13,067 nt of DNA from Bacteroidota bacterium. Its GTDB lineage: Bacteria > Bacteroidota > Bacteroidia > Chitinophagales > Chitinophagaceae. Both the position numbers and the translations under genes were made by a program. The notes below the pieces were generated by a model. That model saw only the letters and a program-made list of their open reading frames with translations. It had not been told where the DNA came from and searched no databases. Shown here piece by piece: positions 1 through 6,286 of this stretch. The stretch's first letter is position 1. Each line of letters starts with the position of its first letter. The DNA is taken from assembly GCA_023412975.1 (NCBI GenBank), contig JAEZRB010000049.1, forward strand, positions 1 to 13,067. The letters are read 5' to 3'.

Positions 1-558
1 CTTTATGGTGGTAAACGGGTAAGTATTGGGGCCAATTTCCGGACCGATTCAGTTCCCCGCATAATTATTGATAAGGGGTGCGTATTAAATATTGGTAGTG
101 GCGTGGAATTTAGAAGGAATATTGAAATCAGGGTACATGGCCAGTCAACCGTTACCATCGGAAATAAAACGCGGATAGACAGAGGTGTGAGAATTTTGTC
201 TGCTAACAAATCAAATATTTTAATAGCAGATGGTGCCCGAATAGGATTATATTCTGTTTTAAATGGAGGTGACTCAATTTCTGTTGGAAAAAAGGCGTTG
301 ATTTCCGGATTTGTCTACTTACAGACGAGTATGCATGGATTCAATACGAAGGAAAAATTTGTGCAGGATCAGGGTTACCAACATGCACCAGTAATACTTG
401 AGGAAGACTCATGGTTGGGAACTCATGTTGTAGTGCTGCCTGGAATTACCATAGGAAAAGGAGCCATTGTAGGAAGTAATGCTGTTGTTACAAAAAGTGT
501 AGAACCTTATTATGTTGTTGCTGGTGTTCCTGCCGTACCATTAAAAGATCGAGAATGA
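1..558 (+). CDS. Hexapeptide-repeat (left-handed beta-helix) acyltransferase, 5' end missing
   Basis: The reading frame is open from base 1 and ends in TGA at 556-558, giving 185 visible residues. A GTG at 103 is the first in-frame start-like codon, but the 34 residues before it already show hexapeptide-type sequence (VSIGANF, LNIGSGVEF), so the true start lies upstream. Repeats of the [LIV]-G-x-x form run through the protein (ITIGKGAIVGSNAVV), ending in the usual family tail AGVPAVPLK. The histidine encoded at 334-336 in TSMHGFN is the likely catalytic base, as in the CysE/maltose-acetyltransferase type of O-acetyltransferase. The probable role is to transfer acetyl from acetyl-CoA, or another short acyl group, onto a sugar of the polysaccharide repeat unit or its precursor in the cytoplasm; the acceptor cannot be read from the sequence. 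Its stop overlaps the next start by 4 nt (ATGA). Base composition is AT-rich like the next two genes. Confidence 0.87.
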   Translation, partial: LYGGKRVSIGANFRTDSVPRIIIDKGCVLNIGSGVEFRRNIEIRVHGQSTVTIGNKTRIDRGVRILSANKSNILIADGARIGLYSVLNGGDSISVGKKALISGFVYLQTSMHGFNTKEKFVQDQGYQHAPVILEEDSWLGTHVVVLPGITIGKGAIVGSNAVVTKSVEPYYVVAGVPAVPLKDRE

Positions 559-1937
559 AAATTGAAAGACCTTTGGTGACTGTATATGTTACGAACTATA
601 ACTATGCTAAGTATATCCGCCAATCGGTAGAAAGTATATTGAGTCAAACTTTACAGAATTATGAAATACTTATTGTAGATGACGGCTCTACAGATAATAG
701 CCGAGATATTATTGAGGAGTATCGAAATAATCCAAAGATTCAGATAATCTACCAGCAAAACAAAGGTTTAAACGTTACCAATAATATCGCACTTCGTGCC
801 TGCCGGGGGAAGTATATCATGCGTTTAGATGCGGACGACTATTTAAGCGATGATGCCTTGGAGATGATGACCGAGGTATTGGAGAAAGACAGTTCTATAG
901 GCCTTGTATTTCCTGATTACTTCCTTGTTGATGAAAATGGTAGTAAAACGGAAGAGTTTAAGCGGCATAATTTTGAAGATGAAGTTTCTCTTATGGATCA
1001 GGCAGCTCATGGTGCCTGCACCATGATTAGAGTTGAATATTTAAAAGAACTTGGAGGATACAATGAAAGTTTTTCCTGTCAGGACGGATATGAGTTGTGG
1101 GTGAAATTTATTGCTCATCATAAGATCACTAATATCAGGAAACCGCTATTTTATTACCGTAGGCATTCAGCAAATCTTACAAGAAACGAGTCCAGGATTC
1201 TTTCCACACGTGCTAAAATCAACGAGCTCTATTCGGCAAATAGATTTGGTTCTTTGAATGCACTATGTGTCATTCCAGTTAGAGATAGTACTCTTGCATT
1301 GAAGTTGCTATCCGATAAAAGGGTTCTTGATTATAAAATTGAATCAGCGCTTGCTTGTAAGACTTTGGGTACAATAGTAATAAGCTCTCCGTCAGAGGAG
1401 GTAAGGGATTATGTTCAAAACCGTTATGCCCAGTATTCGAAGATCAAGTTCCATAAGCGTGATGAGAAAGAAGCACGCTTAAATGTTAACTTGGTAAATA
1501 CCATACATGGTGTACTCCAGATGGCTGGTAACGACTTTGATGCGATTACAATTTTGACTATTGAGTTTCCTTTCGTAAAACCATATGTTATCGATGACGC
1601 AATCAATACAATGTTTTTGTTTGATTCTGATTCCATCGTCAGTGTCAGGCAGGAAAATAGTTTGCTTTTTCAACATTATGGTGATGGAATGCACCCAATC
1701 ATGAATCTGGATAGATTTACAAAGCTTGAGCGTGAATCGCTCTACCGACTAACGGGAGGAATTTCTGCCGTTAAGACCGATAGATTTTTGTTATATGAGA
1801 AAATTACCGTAGGTCGAATAGGGCATATTATGATTGATCAGTTATCATCTCTTAGCCTTTTCAGTGATTTTGATTTCGAAGTAGCTGAAAGTCTGGTCCA
1901 CAAATTAGCAAAAGATCCAGCAAGTTTATTATATTAA
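555..1937 (+). CDS. GT2 glycosyltransferase fused to a degenerate cytidylyltransferase-like domain
   Basis: The protein has 460 residues. Residues 6-215 are a GT-A family 2 glycosyltransferase: VTVYVTNYNY near the start, the nucleotide-binding VDDGS at 41-45, the metal-binding DAD at 92-94 and an acidic QDGYELW at 176-182 as candidate catalytic base (D177). Residues 236-455 are a second domain, with overall order and spacing like CTP_transf_3 proteins (NeuA, KdsB, SpsF). It opens with ALCVIPVRDST at the place of the family's nucleotide-binding loop, continues with a YKIESALACK helix and a VISSPSEEV strand, and ends in SLSLFSDFDFEVAE (432-445). That ending aligns with the usual SIDIDTEEDFxLAE but lacks two acidic residues. 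The first half should transfer a sugar in the cytoplasm. The second half looks catalytically weakened and may bind nucleotide or nucleotide-sugar, or only help folding. ATG at 555 overlaps the upstream stop; the TAA at 1935-1937 shares one base with the next ATG. The family calls are from memory, without alignment. Confidence 0.88.
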   Translation: MKIERPLVTVYVTNYNYAKYIRQSVESILSQTLQNYEILIVDDGSTDNSRDIIEEYRNNPKIQIIYQQNKGLNVTNNIALRACRGKYIMRLDADDYLSDDALEMMTEVLEKDSSIGLVFPDYFLVDENGSKTEEFKRHNFEDEVSLMDQAAHGACTMIRVEYLKELGGYNESFSCQDGYELWVKFIAHHKITNIRKPLFYYRRHSANLTRNESRILSTRAKINELYSANRFGSLNALCVIPVRDSTLALKLLSDKRVLDYKIESALACKTLGTIVISSPSEEVRDYVQNRYAQYSKIKFHKRDEKEARLNVNLVNTIHGVLQMAGNDFDAITILTIEFPFVKPYVIDDAINTMFLFDSDSIVSVRQENSLLFQHYGDGMHPIMNLDRFTKLERESLYRLTGGISAVKTDRFLLYEKITVGRIGHIMIDQLSSLSLFSDFDFEVAESLVHKLAKDPASLLY

Positions 1938-3145
1938 TGGGTAAAAAAAATATCCTGCTCAATTGGGAATCATCACGTTCTGATTTAATGGAGCCTTTTG
2001 TAGCATTGAAAGACGATTTTAATTTTTCTGTGATTTGGTATAAAAGCCCTCCTGGCCACCCCAAAAGACACCCTTTCGAAGAATATTATTTTGGAGATTT
2101 CCACACGCCTTATGAAATACTAAAAAAGGTCAAGCCAGACATTATTGTTTTTTTCGGAGTTCATTCATTTCCACAAATATCACTTAATACGGCCGCTAAG
2201 AATAAGGGAATAATTACTTACGCCATGCATCATGGAGTTTTTTCGTCAAATCTTACATCCATTACGCAGATGCGTCGTGACATGGGTATTGTAAAGCAAA
2301 GAAGAGTAATAAGTAGTCTTTCATCTTTGTTTTTTTATTTTAGTGCGTTAAGATTTTCAAATAGAAGGGATTTTGGACGGTACTTTAAATTTCCATTTCT
2401 ACTGCATAAATATGGCTCTTTGGCTGCCCTAAAAAAATGCGTATTTTCTTCGCGGTTACCAGATAAATATATTCAGCTATCACCTCACAATGCGTTATTC
2501 CAAAAGGAAATGGATCATCTTGATAATGATGATAAGTTCATTTATATTGGGCACCCACATTTTGATAAATTTTTTAGTGATTTGGCACTCGTGGAAAAGG
2601 CGGGAATTAAGAACGAGGGTTATTGGCTACTAGTCGATTTCCCAAATATTGAATCTAATATAGGGTTTAAGAAAATTGGTGCGGAGGCAAAAACTGATTT
2701 TTACAGGAGACTATCACGTTATGCGAAAAATGATGGGTGTAGGTTAAAAATTAAGCTTCACCCCGCAGGATATGACAGCACATTTAATTATGAAGATGAT
2801 AATATTGAGTTGTTAAAGGATATTGATATCGTAAAAGAAATTGTCCAATCCAAGAGATGTTTTAGCTTTTATTCTACACTTCTAATTCCTATAATTTTTA
2901 TAAAACAGCATTGCATTGTTTTCGATTTAGGACTCGATATCGGATTGCAGCGTGAATTGATTGAACTTGGAGTTGTGATCAGTCTCTCCCTTAATTCTTT
3001 TAATGAGGAAGAGGTAACCAAGGTTTATGACGTGAGGAGAGATGTAGATGCTTACAATGAGTTTGTAAGACGATATCTATATTTTACAGACGGAAGGTCT
3101 ACAGAGAGACTAAAGAACATATTAATTGGGGATGAAGCTGCTTAA
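1937..3145 (+). CDS. Putative GT-B-fold polysaccharide transferase (HP/ST motifs)
   Basis: This is a 402-residue soluble protein with no signal peptide or clear membrane segment. I do not recognise a named family with confidence. It has a two-lobed, GT-B-like layout: an N-terminal Rossmann-like half (NILLNWES, then KPDIIVFFGVHSF at about 67-79 and YAMHHG at about 95-100) and a C-terminal half with YIGHPHFD at 203-210, KLHPAGYD at 273-280 (HP at 275-276) and FSFYSTLL at 309-316 (ST at 313-314), followed by CIVFDLGLDIG. An HP pair followed by an S/T-S/T pair is a known acceptor/donor-site signature of bacterial sialyltransferases, and similar pairs occur in CDP-glycerol (TagF-like) and capsule transferases. 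A transferase adding a sugar or polyol phosphate to the repeat unit is therefore likely; the donor is undetermined. ATG at 1937 overlaps the upstream TAA by one base. It is the most AT-rich gene here (blocks at 2161-2220 and 2521-2580 have 19 and 16 G+C of 60). Confidence 0.65.
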   Translation: MGKKNILLNWESSRSDLMEPFVALKDDFNFSVIWYKSPPGHPKRHPFEEYYFGDFHTPYEILKKVKPDIIVFFGVHSFPQISLNTAAKNKGIITYAMHHGVFSSNLTSITQMRRDMGIVKQRRVISSLSSLFFYFSALRFSNRRDFGRYFKFPFLLHKYGSLAALKKCVFSSRLPDKYIQLSPHNALFQKEMDHLDNDDKFIYIGHPHFDKFFSDLALVEKAGIKNEGYWLLVDFPNIESNIGFKKIGAEAKTDFYRRLSRYAKNDGCRLKIKLHPAGYDSTFNYEDDNIELLKDIDIVKEIVQSKRCFSFYSTLLIPIIFIKQHCIVFDLGLDIGLQRELIELGVVISLSLNSFNEEEVTKVYDVRRDVDAYNEFVRRYLYFTDGRSTERLKNILIGDEAA

Positions 3146-4403
3146 GACATTTTCCCTCTACACTTTTGTTGGCTTTTTAAATGCAGGGGTTGGCTTTCTT
3201 ATTCTCCCACTCCTTACGCACTATCTCACGCCCGCCGATTACGGCGTCATCTCCCTAATGAACACTTATGTGCAGATCCTGATGCCGGTGATCGGGCTAT
3301 CCACTGCTTCCCTGATATCGGTGGAGTACTACAACAAAAAATTGCAGCCACCCGAATTTAAAGAGCTGTTCTCATCCATAAGGGCCATTCCTTTGATGAT
3401 GATGGTGCCTTTTGCTATTCTGTTCTTGCTGGGGTACAAATGGTTTCCACAACTGATGGAACTACCGGTAGAGGCTTACTGGCTCCTGCTGCCACTAACC
3501 TTGTTTGTATTGTACTCGGAAAATTTCAAATCATTCCTCGTCACCTCCAAACGCAGCTGGCTCTTCAGTATCACCACCCTGGGCAAGCTGTTTCTTGAAA
3601 TTCCATTGAGCCTCGCGCTCATCATCCACGCCCACCTGCAATGGGACGGACGTATCTACGGCTGGTTCATCACCGTAGTGGTGTTTACACTCATATCCGT
3701 CTATTTCTATCGCAAGTGGAACCTGCTGGGTTTTGTGGTGAAAAGGCAATATGTGTGGCAGGCCATTGCATTTGGCGCGCCACTGATCCTGCACCAGATC
3801 GGTAAGTTTGTGATCAACCAGTCCGACCGACTCTTCCTCACCAAGATGGTGTCGATCGAAGAAATGGGTATCTACAGCGTGGGCTACCAGGTGGGCATGG
3901 TGCTGCTGATAGTATCCAGTGCATTCACCAATTTCTTTTCGCCGTTCCTGTATGAGCATCTCAATAAAGGACGAGAACAGGACAAACTGAAGATCATCCG
4001 CATCAGCTACCTGTTCATCATTGGCATGTTTGTGGTGCTACTGCTGCTGACGGCCTTTACGCCGTTTTTCTTCTCGTATTTTATCTCCGACAATTTTGCC
4101 GGCGCAGCCAAATATGTTTTCTGGATAGGACTGGGATACTGCTTTTGGGGTATCTACCTTGTTTTTTCGGGGTATATTTTTTACCTGCGAAAAAGTAAGG
4201 TGCTGGGCTATGTGTCGATAGTGAACGTGGCCATGAATATTACCGCCAACTATTTTTTTATAAAATGGTTTGGAGCTATCGGCGCGGCCTATGCTACCTG
4301 TCTCTCATTCCTGCTGGTATGTGTGATAGTAGGTGTAATAGCACATAAACTGTACCCGATGCCGTGGCGCGAATTTTCAAAGCTGTGGAATTATAAACAA
4401 TAG
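3132..4403 (+). CDS. wzx: Polysaccharide flippase (Wzx/MATE-like, Polysacc_synt family)
   Basis: Starting at the ATG at 3132, this is a 423-residue polytopic membrane protein with about 12 hydrophobic segments spread along its length. A TTG two codons earlier (3126) is a poorer start choice. The N-terminus KTFSLYTFVGFLNAGVGF is typical of Wzx-type flippases, as are LTHYLTPADYGVISLMN soon after it and EMGIYSVGYQVGM in the middle. The family moves undecaprenyl-linked repeat units from the cytoplasmic to the periplasmic face of the inner membrane. The gene overlaps the end of the preceding gene by 14 nt, so translation is probably coupled. Base composition changes sharply inside its first codons: 21 of 60 G+C at 3121-3180, 32 of 60 at 3181-3240, and 32 of 60 mid-gene at 3721-3780. 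The symbol is given for the functional class; repeat-unit specificity cannot be inferred. Confidence 0.88.
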   Translation: MKLLKTFSLYTFVGFLNAGVGFLILPLLTHYLTPADYGVISLMNTYVQILMPVIGLSTASLISVEYYNKKLQPPEFKELFSSIRAIPLMMMVPFAILFLLGYKWFPQLMELPVEAYWLLLPLTLFVLYSENFKSFLVTSKRSWLFSITTLGKLFLEIPLSLALIIHAHLQWDGRIYGWFITVVVFTLISVYFYRKWNLLGFVVKRQYVWQAIAFGAPLILHQIGKFVINQSDRLFLTKMVSIEEMGIYSVGYQVGMVLLIVSSAFTNFFSPFLYEHLNKGREQDKLKIIRISYLFIIGMFVVLLLLTAFTPFFFSYFISDNFAGAAKYVFWIGLGYCFWGIYLVFSGYIFYLRKSKVLGYVSIVNVAMNITANYFFIKWFGAIGAAYATCLSFLLVCVIVGVIAHKLYPMPWREFSKLWNYKQ

Positions 4404-4448
4404 AATGCGGGGAGCTGACCCATTACTATTTTCAACCCTGGAAGACCA

Positions 4449-5513
4449 ATGGTTTTTTTTCATATCATCGACAATTTAAAAAGAGGAGGCGCTGAAACGC
4501 TGCTGTACCATGTGGTGAAAAATCTTGGGGCACACCAGCATGTGGTGGTACCCCTCACCACAGAACTGGGTTTTTCGGCCGAGGAAACCAGGGGCATGCA
4601 GATCATCCCCCTGGGGTTTACATCCATGACCAGCCTGCCCGCTGCCGCATGGAAATTGAAAAGACTGATAAAGAAGCACAAGCCCGATCTCGTGCACGCC
4701 CACCTGCCACTTGCATCGCTGGTAGCGCGACTGGCCACGCCAAAAAAAATAAAACTGTTTATTTCGGTACACAATACCTATTCTGAAAGCCTGCGTAAAG
4801 TAAGCCCCCGCCTTTTCTGGCTGGAAAAAAAACTGCATAGCAGCCGCGACAGGTTACTGTTTGTGTCGTCGGCCATCAGGCACGACTACCAGCAGATCAT
4901 CGGTATCAAAGGATCCTCGTTTGTACTGTACAATTTTATCGCCGATAAATTTTTTGATCCCCACCACCAGCGGACACCTATACCGCGACGCGGCGGCCCG
5001 TTGCGACTGGTATCGGTAGGCAGCCTGAAAAAGCAAAAGAATTTCGACACTCTTATAAAAGCATTTGCCAGCCTCGACCCTGCAGGTTTTACACTCGATA
5101 TATTTGGCGATGGACCTGAACGGGAGGCCCTGCTGACACAAATGGCCGATTCGGGGTTTCAACATGTGCAACTGCGCGGCGCGGTAGCCGATATGGAAAC
5201 GCAACTCAAAAATTTCGACGCCTTCATCCTTGCGTCGCGCTACGAGGGTTTTGGCATTGCACCACTGGAAGCGGCCGCCACCGGCCTGCCCCTCTTATTG
5301 TCCGGCATCGACGTATTTCGCGAAGTGACAAAGGACCATGCCCGCTATTTTTCACCCGCCGATGAAAGTAACATAGCGGATACAATAAAAGATGTTGCGA
5401 ACCACTACGACGACGCGTTGGCAGTGGCAGCGCAATTCAGACCGATGGTGCAACGCGCATATTCACTACAATCATACCTGCAACAACTATTAAACATCTA
5501 TAATCATGAGTAA
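4449..5513 (+). CDS. GT4-type glycosyltransferase (group 1)
   Basis: This is a 354-residue cytoplasmic GT-B retaining glycosyltransferase. The N-terminal acceptor lobe opens with FFHIIDNLKRGGAETLLYHVV (the glycine-rich GGAE loop at 13-16), followed by HAHLP at 83-87, ISVHNTY at 105-111 and LLFVSSA at 136-142. The C-terminal donor lobe has LVSVGSLKKQKNFDTLIKAF at 187-206, IFGDGPER at 218-225 and the EGFGIAPLE motif at 266-274 (E266 and E274, the EX7E pair that contacts the nucleotide-sugar donor). Length and motif order are complete for the family, so it should be active in adding one sugar to the lipid-linked repeat unit; donor and linkage are unknown. It follows the flippase after a 45-nt gap with no recognisable promoter or terminator. 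A GGAAGA sits 5 nt before the ATG and may help initiation. The stop overlaps the next start by 8 nt. It is locally GC-rich (37 of 60 at 5221-5280). Confidence 0.92.
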   Translation: MVFFHIIDNLKRGGAETLLYHVVKNLGAHQHVVVPLTTELGFSAEETRGMQIIPLGFTSMTSLPAAAWKLKRLIKKHKPDLVHAHLPLASLVARLATPKKIKLFISVHNTYSESLRKVSPRLFWLEKKLHSSRDRLLFVSSAIRHDYQQIIGIKGSSFVLYNFIADKFFDPHHQRTPIPRRGGPLRLVSVGSLKKQKNFDTLIKAFASLDPAGFTLDIFGDGPEREALLTQMADSGFQHVQLRGAVADMETQLKNFDAFILASRYEGFGIAPLEAAATGLPLLLSGIDVFREVTKDHARYFSPADESNIADTIKDVANHYDDALAVAAQFRPMVQRAYSLQSYLQQLLNIYNHE

Positions 5514-6282
5514 CCTTTCAGGAAAGCTGAAAACATTTTTCTGGTACCTGGCCCGTCCTAAATATTATGGACAGCTATGGCAATTGATCAAAATTAGAGT
5601 GCTGGGATCCAAACCTGATGATACCCGGCAGGCAGCTACTGACTGGTGTAAGAAACATGCTGTAAATACAGAAGAGGCGCTCAGGATCATCATGGGTGCC
5701 AACGTGCCTGTGCAACGTATCGAAGACAGCTTCAACAGCGAATTCGAAGCAGCAAAAGAACGGGAAAAAAACTGCCCCGTCAAAATGGGCGGCCCCGGCG
5801 ACCTGAACCTGCTCTACAACCTCTGCGAGCATATACAGGCGAAAAAGGTGATTGAAACAGGGGTGGCATATGGCTGGTCGTCGTTTTCAATATTGTTGTC
5901 CATACACAAAAGAAATGGCCTCCTCTGCAGCACCGACATGCCTTATCCCAAGATGAATAACGACGCTTATGTAGGTGTGGTAGTGCCGGAGCACCTCCGC
6001 AGGCACTGGAACCTGATCAGGCTTCCCGATGATAAAGGGTTGAAAATTGCGTTGGATAAGATTGGTAATCCCGACCTTTGCCACTACGATAGCGACAAGA
6101 CATACGCGGGCAGGATGTTTGGTAACACGCTGCTCTGGAATGCACTGAGACCGGGTGGCATCTTCATTTCCGACGATATCAACGATAATATGGGATACCA
6201 CGATTTTTGTGAAAAGAATAACCTTAAGCCTATAATCGTGCATGTTTATGGCAAGTTTGTTGGGATTGTTGTAAAAAAATAA
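5506..6282 (+). CDS. Class I SAM-dependent methyltransferase (Methyltransf_24-like)
   Basis: The protein has 258 residues. The first 95 or so form a charged, mainly helical extension with no recognised domain (it begins SNLSGKLKTFFWYLARPKYY). The rest is a Rossmann-fold methyltransferase: SAM-binding motif I KVIETGVAYGWSSFS at 114-128, LCSTDMP at 140-146 carrying the acidic residue expected at the end of strand 2, LCHYDSDKTYAG at 191-202 in place of the family's usual FIDGDHSYEG, and LRPGGIFISDDIND at 214-227. This layout matches the Methyltransf_24 and cephalosporin-hydroxylase-like O-methyltransferases often found in polysaccharide loci, so O-methylation of a repeat-unit sugar is the likely role; the substrate is inferred only from context. 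ATG at 5506 overlaps the upstream GT4 gene by 8 nt, implying coupled translation. TAA at 6280-6282 lies 4 nt before the next start. Confidence 0.85.
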   Translation: MSNLSGKLKTFFWYLARPKYYGQLWQLIKIRVLGSKPDDTRQAATDWCKKHAVNTEEALRIIMGANVPVQRIEDSFNSEFEAAKEREKNCPVKMGGPGDLNLLYNLCEHIQAKKVIETGVAYGWSSFSILLSIHKRNGLLCSTDMPYPKMNNDAYVGVVVPEHLRRHWNLIRLPDDKGLKIALDKIGNPDLCHYDSDKTYAGRMFGNTLLWNALRPGGIFISDDINDNMGYHDFCEKNNLKPIIVHVYGKFVGIVVKK

Positions 6283-6286
6283 TGGA

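Larger units (their letters stand above)
1..3190. other. AT-rich segment with a sharp composition break at its right end
   Basis: Counting by hand, 60-base blocks inside the first three genes contain 20 (241-300), 21 (1321-1380), 19 (2161-2220) and 16 (2521-2580) G+C, or 27-35%. Blocks to the right contain 32 (3181-3240), 32 (3721-3780), 37 (5221-5280), 35 (8161-8220) and 30 (10741-10800), or 50-62%. The block spanning the junction (3121-3180) still has 21. The change therefore falls within the first 20 or so codons of the flippase gene. I see no repeat, IS remnant or tRNA at the junction. The left end of the segment is outside the window. A cassette acquired or exchanged by recombination is the simplest reading. 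Confidence 0.7.

Noticed and set aside
3531..3959. 142-codon open frame on the minus strand
   Set aside because: It lies wholly inside the flippase gene. Its protein is rich in histidine, glutamate and glutamine without a recognisable fold, as expected of the antisense shadow of a hydrophobic protein.
4404..4448. 45-nt gap after the flippase gene as a promoter or attenuator site
   Set aside because: I found no Bacteroidota-type -33/-7 elements and no stable hairpin by eye. It is probably just an operon-internal spacer.
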